From: JBIOHP01 sp044449065 | GTDB taxonomy: Bacteria; Bacteroidota; Ignavibacteria; UBA10030; SZUA-254 | Assembly (NCBI GenBank): GCA_044449065.1 | Contig: JBIOHP010000005.1 | Span: 62,001-126,000 of the forward strand | DNA length: 64,000 nt | Reading direction: 5' to 3' | Part shown: positions 9,180 to 18,276 of the stretch, in pieces | Position numbering within the stretch: position 1 is the stretch's first letter | Layout of the letters: each line of letters starts with the position of its first letter | The notes under the pieces: model-generated | The model's database searches: none | What the model saw: the letters and a program-made list of their open reading frames with translations, nothing else | What the model was told of the DNA's origin: nothing | Made by a program: the position numbers and the translations under genes

Positions 9180-10276
9180 ATCATTTAAAATTATTCAGCG
9201 GGGTTTTTGATCGAAAGAAAGTCCTCGTAACGGGAGACACCGGCTTTAAGGGCTCGTGGCTTGCAATCTGGCTGAATGAATTGGGAGCTAACGTTTATGG
9301 ATATTCCCTGCCTCCACGGTCAGCGCTGGATAATTATCCCAAATCGGGACTACACAACATCATCCATCATACCGATGGCGATATACGAGACGGGGTAACA
9401 TTAGAAAAATACATCCGTGAAATTCAACCGGATTTTGTTTTTCATCTTGCCGCTCAATCGCTGGTATTAGAGTCGTATCAGGATCCCCGGTATACGTTCG
9501 AAACCAACATCATCGGCACAGTCAATGTCTTTGAAGCGGTCAGGAATACCGAGAGTGTAAAAGTTTTAATCAATGTAACGAGCGATAAATGTTATCAAAA
9601 CAATAATTGGGTGTGGGGTTACAGGGAAAACGATCCCATGGGCGGCAACGATCCATACAGCGCCTCAAAGGGATGTTCAGAACTGATAACGAACTCTTAC
9701 AATCATTCCTTCTTCAACCAGCATCGTTGTCATATTGCTTCGGTTCGAGCAGGAAATGTCATCGGGGGAGGAGATTGGGCTCCGAATAGAATCGTGGCCG
9801 ATTTTTTCCGTGCAATTATGGAAAATCAAGAATTAATTTTACGGAACCCGCATTCGGTTCGTCCCTGGCAATTTGTGCTCGAGCCCCTGAGCGGGTACCT
9901 TATGCTGTGTTCACAATTATTTAAAAATGGGAAAAAATTTAGCGGAGCCTGGAATTTTGGACCCAGAGATGCGTCGCAACACCAAGTGCAGGAACTTATT
10001 GAAGAAATCGTTCAGACGATGGGAAAAGGTAAATATAAAACTGAACGGAAAAACAATGATCCCCCTGAAGCAAATATGTTGAATCTGGATATTTCAAAAG
10101 CTGTCAATATTCTTAAATGGTCTCCGGTGCTGAATTTCCACGAAACGGTTAAATTTACAATTGACGGTTATCAGGCAGGGTTTACTTTGGAAAATACCTA
10201 TCAATCGAGAGCTGAACAAATTAAAGAATATGTGGATAAGGCAATGAATAAAAAAGCAGACTGGACAAGAGTTTAG
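9161..10276 (+). CDS. rfbG: CDP-glucose 4,6-dehydratase
   Basis: 371 residues. It is an extended SDR with the NAD-binding motif VTGDTGFKGSWLAIWL near residue 20 and the catalytic YxxxK in DPYSASKGCSEL near 166. RAGNVIGGGDWAPNRIV and NPHSVRPWQFVLEPLSGYL are family-specific. It converts CDP-glucose to CDP-4-keto-6-deoxyglucose. ATG 9170 (MGLNHLKLF) is an alternative start nine bases in. It belongs to the same operon as rfbF and supplies the substrate of the RfbH-like enzyme. Confidence 0.95.
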   Translation: MEVMGLNHLKLFSGVFDRKKVLVTGDTGFKGSWLAIWLNELGANVYGYSLPPRSALDNYPKSGLHNIIHHTDGDIRDGVTLEKYIREIQPDFVFHLAAQSLVLESYQDPRYTFETNIIGTVNVFEAVRNTESVKVLINVTSDKCYQNNNWVWGYRENDPMGGNDPYSASKGCSELITNSYNHSFFNQHRCHIASVRAGNVIGGGDWAPNRIVADFFRAIMENQELILRNPHSVRPWQFVLEPLSGYLMLCSQLFKNGKKFSGAWNFGPRDASQHQVQELIEEIVQTMGKGKYKTERKNNDPPEANMLNLDISKAVNILKWSPVLNFHETVKFTIDGYQAGFTLENTYQSRAEQIKEYVDKAMNKKADWTRV

Positions 10277-10382
10277 ATACGATAATGATTTAAACAATGC
10301 CTCGCAGCCATCTCATCCTATGTATCTCCACACTTCTTCTTCAAAAATGATCTCTATTTCAAAATTTCATCTCTAATAATTT

Positions 10383-10937
10383 ATGCAAATAAATAAGACA
10401 ACCATTCCTGATTGTTATGAAATAATCCCGAAAATTTTTAACGATGAACGGGGGATATTCGTGAAGACTTTCAGAACGGACATATTTGAGATAGCAAACA
10501 TTGGAATGCATTTTGTCGAAGAATACTATTCAATATCGCATAAGAGGGTTTTACGGGGGCTGCATTTTCAAACGCCGCCAAAGGCGTGTGATAAAATGGT
10601 GTATTGCGTTTCGGGGGAAGTTCTTGATGTAGTCGTCGATTTACGAATTGGCAGCCCGGTATACGGAAAATATGAAACGATTGAGCTGAATTCCAGGAAG
10701 GCAAATATTTTACACATCCCCGCCGGCTTAGCTCACGGATTTTATGTGTTAAGCGAGAAGGCAATCCTGATTTATAAAACAACGTCCTTATATTCGCCGG
10801 AACATGACAGCGGCATCAGGTGGAATTCGATCAATTTCTCCTGGCCCGATACAAACCCAATAATTTCAAAAAGAGACGGGGAGTTTGTTGGATTGCAGGA
10901 TTTTAAAAGTCCCTTTGTGTTCAAGAAAAACAAATAG
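10383..10937 (+). CDS. dTDP-4-dehydrorhamnose 3,5-epimerase-family cupin (AscE/RmlC-like)
   Basis: 184 residues with the RmlC cupin fold. It shows NDERGIFVKTFR, LRGLHFQTPP (catalytic-His region near residue 60), IPAGLAHGFYVLSEKA and DSGIRWNSINFSWP. RmlC members epimerise C3 and/or C5 of 4-keto-6-deoxysugars. Next to rfbF-rfbG and a 3-dehydrase, the likely substrate is a CDP-linked 4-ketosugar and not dTDP-4-ketorhamnose; rmlA, rmlB and rmlD are absent here. In the CDP-ascarylose pathway an epimerase of this family (AscE) follows the dehydrase. The gap of about 105 bases from rfbG has no ORF. Confidence 0.85.
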   Translation: MQINKTTIPDCYEIIPKIFNDERGIFVKTFRTDIFEIANIGMHFVEEYYSISHKRVLRGLHFQTPPKACDKMVYCVSGEVLDVVVDLRIGSPVYGKYETIELNSRKANILHIPAGLAHGFYVLSEKAILIYKTTSLYSPEHDSGIRWNSINFSWPDTNPIISKRDGEFVGLQDFKSPFVFKKNK

Positions 10938-10938
10938 A

Positions 10939-11841
10939 ATGACTTCTCGGAACGCATTTATTACCGGGGCTACCGGATTTATCGGATCCAATCTTTCAAA
11001 ATATTTAGTTCAGCACAGTTGGAATGTCCACATCCTCCTTCGGAACGCGCAATCCGATACTCAGGTATTGGCAGAGATTAAACCGAAGATCCATTTTCAC
11101 ACTTACGACGGCACAACGGAAAGCCTCATCAAAATTTTTAAAAAAGCCAAGCCCGATATTGTGTTCCATCTTGCTTCGCTCTACCTTGCCCAACACGAGC
11201 CCAAAGATATTCTGCCATTGATACAAAGCAATATAGTGCTGGGAACACAGATTCTTGAGGCAATGACGGCCTGCGGTGTTGCCAATCTTGTTAATGCCGG
11301 TACGTCATGGCAACATTTCCATGATGAAGAATATAACCCCGTTTGCCTCTATGCTGCCACGAAACAAGCGTTTGAGGACATTCTCGCCTACTACGTCGAG
11401 GCGCACGCGATGAAAGCAGTTACCCTGAAGCTGTACGATACGTATGGTCCGAACGATCGAAGAAAAAAATTATTCTATTTACTGAAAAAAGTAGTCGCTG
11501 AGCAAAAACCATTTGCGATGTCCCCGGGCGATCAACTGATCGATCTTTTATATATCGACGATGTGCTGGAAGCATTCACCATTGCAGCGAACCGATTACT
11601 CGAAGCAAAAGTGAAAAAATCAGAATCGTACGCACTCTCTTCCAGCCGCCCGTTGAAGTTAAAATCAATTGCGGAAATTTACAGCAAAATAACCGGAAAA
11701 ACATTACCGATCCAATGGGGGGGCAAACCGTATCGAAACCGCGAGGTTATGATACCCTGGACAAAAGGAACTCGATTACCGGGGTGGACACCAAACGTGA
11801 CGTTAGAGGAGGGGATAAAAAAAATAATCGCGGAAAATTAA
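10939..11841 (+). CDS. NAD-dependent epimerase/dehydratase, probable CDP-4-ketosugar reductase
   Basis: About 300 residues, extended SDR: ITGATGFIGSNLSKYLVQ at the N-terminus, YAATK (YxxxK) near residue 137, LKLYDTYGPNDRR and LLYIDDVLEAF later. The ATG at 10939 is two bases after the previous stop; the upstream open frame overlaps that gene and is not needed. As the last gene of the CDP-dideoxyhexose cassette it probably reduces the C4 keto group (AscF, or abequose/paratose synthase role). The exact stereochemistry cannot be read from sequence. It converges with the minus-strand flippase gene, overlapping by 4 bases. Confidence 0.8.
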   Translation: MTSRNAFITGATGFIGSNLSKYLVQHSWNVHILLRNAQSDTQVLAEIKPKIHFHTYDGTTESLIKIFKKAKPDIVFHLASLYLAQHEPKDILPLIQSNIVLGTQILEAMTACGVANLVNAGTSWQHFHDEEYNPVCLYAATKQAFEDILAYYVEAHAMKAVTLKLYDTYGPNDRRKKLFYLLKKVVAEQKPFAMSPGDQLIDLLYIDDVLEAFTIAANRLLEAKVKKSESYALSSSRPLKLKSIAEIYSKITGKTLPIQWGGKPYRNREVMIPWTKGTRLPGWTPNVTLEEGIKKIIAEN

Positions 11842-12782
11842 CTAAAATTTTTCCCTGTCTTATTAAGAATAAATGCGATAAGAAAATTCCAAAGATCGCT
11901 CAGGGTGGTAATAATTCGTAACAGCAACGCCAAACTTACCGCAATTCCATCCCCGATTTGAGGTCCAAATAACGAGACAAATACAACTTCGCGAATTCCA
12001 ATACCCCCCGGAGCGCCGGGAACAATGAATCCGAGAATCCACGATATCGCAAAGCCGGAGGCGAATTGATTCCATGAGAGATTCGGTCCATCAGGCAGGA
12101 TAGTATATCTCATACCCGCAATGATAATTCCCACCGCAAAAAAGAACACCAGATCTGCCAGGGCAGCTACGATGATCGGACGCGCCTTCAGGTAGGGCTT
12201 ATACTTCAAAAACAATTCCCGTACCTTCCCCGAAAAGAAGATCAGCAGAAATCCAACAATAAGCACGCCTCCACCAAGTATCCATACTTTAGCGGAGAGT
12301 AAGAAGGAAAAAATGCCAGTATCATATAAAGCGGGGTTCATGATGTTCCAACCCGAAACGAAAACAATCATCGCGGTGATGATTGCAATCATCGTTTCCA
12401 TACCCATCGAGATTATCGAGGCGTCTGTTGTAATCCCATACGCGCCTCCAATTTTTGCGCGGCCTACATATTGAAAAATATTGCCGGGAATGTATTTGCC
12501 GATTTGCGATAAACCCATGATCACATAGGTATCTTTTAGAGACATGTTGACGCCTAACGCCCTCAGCAGCTTTCGCCATGCTATCGCCCCGGTAACCGAG
12601 CTGATCAACCAGCAAACTGAAAAAATAAATATGAAGACAACGACCCGAAGAGGATTGGGGAAGTTCGACACTTCGTGGAAATGATCCTTCAACTTGAGGA
12701 AAAGTAATCCCAATGCCGCGATTGTAAGAAATCTGCCGAGCAGATTTAATATTTTTTTCAGTTTGGGGATATTACTGTTCAT
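11838..12782 (-). CDS. UPF0104 / lysylphosphatidylglycerol synthase transmembrane-region protein (flippase-like)
   Basis: About 314 residues with roughly eight membrane segments (FLTIAALGLLFLKL, VVFIFIFSVCWLISSVTGAI, MIAIITAMIVFVSGW, ILGGGVLIVGFLLIFF, IIVAALADLVFFFAVGI and others). The family loop IVPGAPGGIGIREVVFVSLF is near residue 265. Proteins of this family move or modify lipids or lipid-linked sugars; next to glycosyltransferases it is often annotated as flippase-like. ATG 12782 is preferred over an upstream in-frame start because it overlaps the stop of the upstream glycosyltransferase in an ATGA. Confidence 0.82.
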   Translation of the reverse strand: MNSNIPKLKKILNLLGRFLTIAALGLLFLKLKDHFHEVSNFPNPLRVVVFIFIFSVCWLISSVTGAIAWRKLLRALGVNMSLKDTYVIMGLSQIGKYIPGNIFQYVGRAKIGGAYGITTDASIISMGMETMIAIITAMIVFVSGWNIMNPALYDTGIFSFLLSAKVWILGGGVLIVGFLLIFFSGKVRELFLKYKPYLKARPIIVAALADLVFFFAVGIIIAGMRYTILPDGPNLSWNQFASGFAISWILGFIVPGAPGGIGIREVVFVSLFGPQIGDGIAVSLALLLRIITTLSDLWNFLIAFILNKTGKNFS

Positions 12783-13918
12783 TTCAAAACGGCTAAGCGG
12801 AGAATATGTTGCCACTCTTTCCCGACCTCCGCAATACCGATGATCGGAAACGATTTTTCATCACAATTGATCCTCCCCGTTTTCTTCTTCATCTCAATAA
12901 AGTATTCCACGGCTTTCGCGAGCTTCTCCGGATTGCCCGGCGGAACAAGTCGTATACACGGACCCTCCTGCAATAGTTCGCGTACGGCAGGGGTATCTGC
13001 CGTTATGAGCGGTTTTTTCGCGCCGAGTATCTGAAACACTTTGGTGGAAATTACTCTTGACGCTTTCCCTGAAGTACCAAACAGGCCGAGACAAACGTCG
13101 GCGTCTGCCACATAACCCACCAATGATTCAAACGCCAGCGACGCCAGTGGAATTCGGGATACCGTGGTGAGATTCAGATCGTTGATTAACTTTTCAATCT
13201 TTGTTTCTTCCTGTCCTTTTCCAACAATCACCCATTGAACATCTTTGTAATTATCTTCAACAAGTTTTGCGGCACGAATTATTGTTTCAATTCCATGAAG
13301 AGGCGCAAATTGGCCATAGAAAAGAATTGTGAATTTTCCGCTCGCCGGGACGCGGCGCTCTTCCACCTCCGCGGCAGAATAAATTTTTTCCACACCGACA
13401 AATACTCTCTGGACACACTTTTCCGGCAATGAATAGAGCGCTTCCAGATACCTGCCATGGGCATCGGTATCAAGCACAAGAATGTCGGCTGAACGAGTTG
13501 CGAGCCACTCCCAGCAATAAATTCCCCATGCTATTGGCGAATAACGGGATACCAGCTTCCGGTCGTTCACCACCGTATCGTAAAGAGAGAGAAAAACATC
13601 CCAGACAATTTTTACCCCCCGCAAGCGGGCGAAGGGCCAGATCACGAGAACATCAAGATGTCCCATGTAACCAATCAGGAGAATATCGTGCGGGGGAAGA
13701 GAAAGGTAACGCCAGATCAATCGCGGATAGGATAAAATCCATCGGAAGAGCAATGCAATCTTTCTGCTCAATTGTGTTACCTGGCTTTTATCTTCCACGC
13801 CGATCCATACATCCGCGTGACATTCTATCAGTTCGATTTCGGATTGCCTGAGACTCGCGAGCATCATCCTCACGCGCGGCTTAAGGAGATCGTACGTCCC
13901 CCAAATGACCACCTTCAT
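12779..13918 (-). CDS. Glycosyltransferase, GT4-like
   Basis: 379 residues with a GT-B fold. The N-terminal half carries HDILLIGYMGHLDVLVIWPF. The C-terminal donor-binding domain shows KFTILFYGQFAPLHGIETII, WVIVGKGQEETKIEKL, DVCLGLFGTSGKASRVISTK and GAKKPLITADTPAVRELL. It should transfer a sugar from a nucleotide donor to a growing lipid-linked glycan at the inner membrane. The glycine-rich loop is present, but the GT4 E(x7)E motif is not clear, so the acceptor and donor are unknown. It is coupled to the following flippase-like gene. Confidence 0.82.
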   Translation of the reverse strand: MKVVIWGTYDLLKPRVRMMLASLRQSEIELIECHADVWIGVEDKSQVTQLSRKIALLFRWILSYPRLIWRYLSLPPHDILLIGYMGHLDVLVIWPFARLRGVKIVWDVFLSLYDTVVNDRKLVSRYSPIAWGIYCWEWLATRSADILVLDTDAHGRYLEALYSLPEKCVQRVFVGVEKIYSAAEVEERRVPASGKFTILFYGQFAPLHGIETIIRAAKLVEDNYKDVQWVIVGKGQEETKIEKLINDLNLTTVSRIPLASLAFESLVGYVADADVCLGLFGTSGKASRVISTKVFQILGAKKPLITADTPAVRELLQEGPCIRLVPPGNPEKLAKAVEYFIEMKKKTGRINCDEKSFPIIGIAEVGKEWQHILRLAVLK

Positions 13919-14041
13919 GCCATCCTCAACTTATTGATTATGCACGGTACGATGCTCAATGTAACTCCGGTAGATATGATGTACTGAAATGTTCAAAACT
14001 TTGATGATAAACATGAGAAGCGTGAACATTCGAACGTATCG

Positions 14042-14998
14042 TTATTGCCCCTCTTGCATATCGAACAGCATGGCGAACAACAAAAATTGTAATCCCGAGA
14101 TGAGCGTCAAGGATATTAAAATCGACCGGGGTCCGGTAACATTATGCCCGCCGAAAAACAGCTTATCGATCACCAGGTCGACCCCGAAAAATAAGCCCAG
14201 CGGAATCAGGATAAACGAGAGGTAATAGAAGAAAAAGAGCGGGTGAAAATCGCGGTAGAGATACTTGAAATTCAATCGCCAGAAGAAATTGCGGATGAGC
14301 ATGGGGGATACCCGCAGCGCGTACCGGAAGCCCTTTATCTGCGATTGCTTTTCGTGCTCCAGGTAAATTGCCGTTCTCGGAATATCCATGATCTTAAAGC
14401 CATACGCGTTCAGGCGGATGAGAAAATCCATCGGGTAGCCGTACCGCTTCCATGCGCGGTTCCAGTTGATCGCTTCGATGACGTCGCGGGAGATCGCCGT
14501 ATAGCCGTCCACTACATCCATCGTTTTATAAAAGCCCGAGGCAATCTTGGTCAGGATCGTAATAATCCAGTTGCCGATCAGGCGCGTCTTCGGCATCTTC
14601 GAGAGCGTATCATCGAGCTGGCTGAGGAGGAAGCGATTTCCTTTTGTGTACGAAACCTTCCCATCGATGATGGGATCGAGGAATTTTTCAACCTCGCTCA
14701 GCGCCATCTGGTTATCGCCGCCAACTACAACCGCGATATCGTTTCCGTCCTTGTTGGATTGCAAATAACCGGTGATGATCGCGCCGCCGGGACCCTGATT
14801 TACCTTGTGCTGCAGCAGCACTATCCGCGGGTCGCGTTTAGAGCATTCAGTGATGACCGCCGCCTGCCTATCGGGGCTGCAATCATCGACAGCGTACACC
14901 ATATCGAACAACGCGGGAACGCCCTCCAGGGTCGGCTTGATCAATTTTTCTTCACGGTACGCCGGAATGACGAGCGATATTTTTTTTCCTCTATACAT
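14042..14998 (-). CDS. GT2 glycosyltransferase, dolichyl/polyprenyl-phosphate hexose synthase-like
   Basis: 318 residues. The N-terminal GT-A domain has ISLVIPAYREEKLIKPTLEG, VYAVDDCSPD (DxD-like), NQGPGGAIITGY, VVVGGDNQMAL and a DVVDGYTAISRDVIEAINW acceptor loop. Two C-terminal membrane segments follow (LFFFYYLSFILIPLGLFFG and ILISLTLISGLQFLLFAM). This is the DPM1/GtrB arrangement, which charges a polyprenyl phosphate with a sugar on the cytosolic face. The neighbouring flippase-like protein and glycosyltransferase fit a lipid-carrier pathway. The 123-base gap to the next gene holds nothing I recognise. Confidence 0.85.
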   Translation of the reverse strand: MYRGKKISLVIPAYREEKLIKPTLEGVPALFDMVYAVDDCSPDRQAAVITECSKRDPRIVLLQHKVNQGPGGAIITGYLQSNKDGNDIAVVVGGDNQMALSEVEKFLDPIIDGKVSYTKGNRFLLSQLDDTLSKMPKTRLIGNWIITILTKIASGFYKTMDVVDGYTAISRDVIEAINWNRAWKRYGYPMDFLIRLNAYGFKIMDIPRTAIYLEHEKQSQIKGFRYALRVSPMLIRNFFWRLNFKYLYRDFHPLFFFYYLSFILIPLGLFFGVDLVIDKLFFGGHNVTGPRSILISLTLISGLQFLLFAMLFDMQEGQ

Positions 14999-15037
14999 GA
15001 TATGGATTCCAATGCAACATTTCAGCGGTCATATACG

Positions 15038-16177
15038 TTAGTCGTTGGATTCTTCAACAGCTTTTTTCAAATTATCACAAATATACTTGATTTCCGTTTC
15101 CGTCAGCTCCGGGTACATCGGTAGACTCAGTATTTCATTCTGGTAGGCGGAGGCGACAGGAAAATCCGCGGGTTTATGCCCTAATTTTTTGTACGCGAGC
15201 AAATTCGGAAGAGCGATGGGATAATGCACGCCCGTATCAATGCCGTTCTCTTTCATTTTTTTCTGCACTGCATCCCGGTTTTTTAAATTGACGACAAAAA
15301 GATGGTAGACGTGAGTGCCTTTCGCCGGCACGGGGGATAACCGCACGCCTTTAAATCCCGATAAATTTTTCTGGAAGAGCATCGCGTGATCGTGACGACG
15401 GTCGTTCCATTCCTGAAGATGCTGCAACTTTACATTGAGGATTGCCGCCTGCAGGGCATCAAGCCGGCTGTTCACGCCCTCCAGTTCATGATCATATTTT
15501 GAAATTCTGCCGTGATTGGCGAACATCCGCGCTCTGCCGGCAAGCGCTTCATCGTTGGTGACGATGGCGCCGCCATCGCCATACGCCCCGAGGTTTTTGC
15601 CCGGGTAAAAACTGAAGCATCCCACATCGCCGATTCCGCCTACGGTTTTCCCGTTATACCGGGCGAGGTGCGCCTGAGCGCAATCTTCAACTATTTTCAA
15701 GCGATATTTTTTCGCGAACTCCATGATGGCGTTCAGATCAGCCGGACGGCCATAGAGATGCACGGGCATTACCGCCTTTACGGTGAACGGAATTTTCTTC
15801 GATTCGCGGGCAAGGTAATCTGTGAGCTTTGCGACGTCCATTGTGTAAGTAACCGGATCGCAATCGATAAATACCGGCTGTGCGCCCGCCATGGTTATCG
15901 CTTCCGATGAAGCGATGAACGAATTTGCAGCGGTAATCACTTTATCGCCCTGACCAATCCCCAAGGCCCGTAACGAGATGAATAGCGCGTCTGTGCCGTT
16001 CCCGACCCCGATGCAATATTTTACGGAACACGCTTTGGCGAAGGCATTCTCAAATTGTTCAAGTTCGGTTCCGCCGATGAAGCTTGTATTATCGATCACG
16101 CGCTGGATGGCGGCGTCCATTTCTTTTTTAATGGATTGATATTGCGCTTTTAAATTTACTAAAGGAATTTTCATCAT
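15038..16177 (-). CDS. DegT/DnrJ/EryC1/StrS aminotransferase, WbpE-like
   Basis: About 379 residues. PLP-dependent sugar aminotransferase with GNGTDALFISLRALG, EDCAQAHLARYNGKTVGGIG and the PLP lysine in FSFYPGKNLGAYGDGGAIVT near residue 194. The C-terminus has GVHYPIALPNLLAYKKLG. The Wbp-like genes 16583-17206 and 17212-18276 lie upstream on the same strand, so the likely reaction is amination of a UDP-3-keto-GlcNAc uronate. FdtB/QdtB (dTDP-3-aminosugar) is the alternative. The open frame extends to a TTG at 16192, but the ATG pair at 16177/16174 (MMKIPLVNLKAQY) matches the family start. Confidence 0.85.
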   Translation of the reverse strand: MMKIPLVNLKAQYQSIKKEMDAAIQRVIDNTSFIGGTELEQFENAFAKACSVKYCIGVGNGTDALFISLRALGIGQGDKVITAANSFIASSEAITMAGAQPVFIDCDPVTYTMDVAKLTDYLARESKKIPFTVKAVMPVHLYGRPADLNAIMEFAKKYRLKIVEDCAQAHLARYNGKTVGGIGDVGCFSFYPGKNLGAYGDGGAIVTNDEALAGRARMFANHGRISKYDHELEGVNSRLDALQAAILNVKLQHLQEWNDRRHDHAMLFQKNLSGFKGVRLSPVPAKGTHVYHLFVVNLKNRDAVQKKMKENGIDTGVHYPIALPNLLAYKKLGHKPADFPVASAYQNEILSLPMYPELTETEIKYICDNLKKAVEESND

Positions 16178-16342
16178 ACGTTTTATTTTCAAAAATTATA
16201 GGTAAAACTAATGTTACAGTTTAGCCTTGCGTTTTATGAAATCTGTCACTGCCCAAGCTGCAGAAGGACCTGCATTTTTATCGGTCATCATTTCTGTCGG
16301 TTTTTGTACAGCAATCCTCTTGTACCGGGATTGCTTAAATAC

Positions 16343-16542
16343 ACAACAAAGCTGGAGCTTTGTTGTACATAACCCCGGCGATGCAAAACACGCATCGCGG
16401 GTTGTTCAAAACGCTCGAAAGTGTAACGTCCGACTCGCCCGACCTGTCGGACATTTCTACAAACCGGATAAACTTGTCACCTTATAAAATAGATTATAAG
16501 GAATTCCAAACTTAACCCCCTGCGATGCAAAACACGCATCGC
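16343..16542. repeat. Three hairpins in the wbpD-wbpE gap, two of them identical
   Basis: ACAACAAAGCT-GG-AGCTTTGTTGT (16343-16366) is a perfect 11-bp inverted repeat. GCGATGC-AAAACAC-GCATCGC occurs twice, at 16378-16398 and 16522-16542, with the same loop. No protein is supported in 16178-16582. The hairpins lie between the acetyltransferase stop and the aminotransferase start, so they could attenuate or process the message. There is no U-tract typical of a terminator. Confidence 0.6.
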
Positions 16543-16582
16543 GTCCCCCTTGAAAATGGGGACGAACGTAAAGCGGACGCAG

Positions 16583-17206
16583 CTAGTACACTGGAATATC
16601 GGCAATAACTTTAATGATTTTCGCGGGATTCCCGGCGACGATCACGTTTGGTGGTACGTCCTTTGTTACCACGCTTCCGGCGCCAACGAGGGAATTTTCC
16701 CCGATCGTTATTCCCGGCAGTATTGTTGTGTTCGCGCCGATTTTTGCTTTCCGTTTTATGACGGGACCAGCGAGAGAATTTTTTACATTTTTAGAGAGAG
16801 GATATTTAGCATTGGTCAAGACCACCGCCGGACCGAGCCAGCAGCCCTCTTCGAGAACGGAAAATTCCGGAACGAACACTTGCGAATGCAGCCGCACGTT
16901 GGAGGCAATTTTCACATGATGCTCAACGATAGAATTTGTGCCGATGCTGACGTTGTTTCCGATTTCATTGCTTTCGCGGATCATAACGCCATGACCGGTT
17001 TGAAGATTCTCACCTATGGTATTGCCCGCGTAGATTACCGTGTGGGAGCGGAGCACAGCGTTAGCTCCGATGATCGTTTGAAGCTCCCCGTCTTTCATTC
17101 CCCGCGGCGGTTCGCCGATAACGACAAATACTCCGATCTGAGAATTGATCCCCAGTATTACATTTTTGTATATAACCGTTGTAGCTTGCATACCATTCGA
17201 ATCCAT
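16583..17206 (-). CDS. Hexapeptide-repeat N-acetyltransferase, WbpD-like
   Basis: 207 residues, almost all left-handed beta-helix hexapeptides (IIGANAVLRSHTVIYAGN, TIGENLQTGHGVMIRE, IGNNVSIGTNSIVEHHVKI, IGANTTILPGITIGENSLVG). It ends with the usual GAGSVVTKDVPPNVIVAGNP. It should acetylate an amino sugar nucleotide with acetyl-CoA as a trimer. The WbpB-like dehydrogenase upstream (5-base gap) and the WbpE-like aminotransferase downstream point to UDP-2,3-diacetamido sugar uronate synthesis. It is somewhat longer at the N-terminus than Pseudomonas WbpD. ATG 17191 is an alternative start. Confidence 0.82.
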   Translation of the reverse strand: MDSNGMQATTVIYKNVILGINSQIGVFVVIGEPPRGMKDGELQTIIGANAVLRSHTVIYAGNTIGENLQTGHGVMIRESNEIGNNVSIGTNSIVEHHVKIASNVRLHSQVFVPEFSVLEEGCWLGPAVVLTNAKYPLSKNVKNSLAGPVIKRKAKIGANTTILPGITIGENSLVGAGSVVTKDVPPNVIVAGNPAKIIKVIADIPVY

Positions 17207-17211
17207 GTTCG

Positions 17212-18276
17212 TTACTGCGCGTTCTTTCCCAAACGGGAGTGAGAGGGAACAAAACGCAGCGGCACCTTTTCACCCGATTCGGTCGATTCATAAATCGCGT
17301 TGATTAATTCAATAGATTTTCGTCCTTCGAAGCCATCTACCAGTCCTTTTTTATGTTGCCGGATAGAGTGAATGACATTTTTATAATACTCCATATGATT
17401 CCACGCGAAAGTTTCCGGTGTTTCGGAATAGTTTTTTACAATGGCGTCGTCTTCCGGAAGTTTATTTTCAAACGACCACAACTTCAGCTTATTCGTGTAG
17501 AAGCCGCCGATTTCGACTGATCCTTTTTCCCCAAGCACGCTGATCGATCCCTCGAGATCTTTAGGTCGGGTAGCGGTTGTCGCTTCAATAACTCCCAGCG
17601 CGCCGTTATGAAACTTAAGACAGGCGACGATGGTATCCTCCGCCTCAATTTTTACAAGCCGCGTGGCGCTCATCGAGCTGACTTCGTCCACATCGCCGAT
17701 CAGCCATGTGAGCATATCGACGTGATGATTTGCCTGATTTGCAAGAACCCCGCCGTCCCACTGCCATGTTCCCCGCCATTTTTTCTGATCGTAATAATCC
17801 TGCCGGCGGCACCATCGCACACGCGCAGTTGCAAGCACAATTTTGCCGAATCGTCCGGCTTCCAGCGCTTTTTTCAACTGGACAATAGGCGGGTTGAACC
17901 GATTTTGCTGAACCACAAACAGCTTGCATCCCTTTGTATCGCACGCGCGAATAATTTCATCGACGTCGAATAATCTGAGGGCGAGGGGTTTTTCAACAAC
18001 AAAATGTTTTTCATACTGCACAAGCTCAAGGATGACCTGAGCGTGCGAACCCGAAGGCGTAACGACTACGAAGACATCAAATGCCTCTTTTTTTGCCAAT
18101 TCATGAGCATCGGTATAGTACGGCACGTGGTATGATTGCCCCGTTTTTGCAGCAGCATCTTTATCAATATCACAAACGGCAGTCAGTTCGGCGTCGGGAA
18201 TATTCCTGAGCGATTCGATATGTTTTTTAGAGATAGCGCCGCAGCCGATCAACGCAAAACGTAATTTCTTATCCAT
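17212..18276 (-). CDS. Gfo/Idh/MocA oxidoreductase, WbpB-like
   Basis: About 354 residues. The N-terminal Rossmann domain has FALIGCGAISKKHIESLRN, the signature EKPLALRLFDVDEII has the catalytic-site EKP, and the C-terminal domain shows KWRGTWQWDGGVLANQANHH with the conserved histidines. WbpB oxidises UDP-GlcNAc uronate at C3, giving the substrate for the aminotransferase. The UDP-GlcNAc 6-dehydrogenase (WbpA) that should precede it is not in the window. The true start is ATG 18276; one codon upstream is a TTG. It is the first gene of the minus-strand sugar operon. Confidence 0.87.
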   Translation of the reverse strand: MDKKLRFALIGCGAISKKHIESLRNIPDAELTAVCDIDKDAAAKTGQSYHVPYYTDAHELAKKEAFDVFVVVTPSGSHAQVILELVQYEKHFVVEKPLALRLFDVDEIIRACDTKGCKLFVVQQNRFNPPIVQLKKALEAGRFGKIVLATARVRWCRRQDYYDQKKWRGTWQWDGGVLANQANHHVDMLTWLIGDVDEVSSMSATRLVKIEAEDTIVACLKFHNGALGVIEATTATRPKDLEGSISVLGEKGSVEIGGFYTNKLKLWSFENKLPEDDAIVKNYSETPETFAWNHMEYYKNVIHSIRQHKKGLVDGFEGRKSIELINAIYESTESGEKVPLRFVPSHSRLGKNAQ

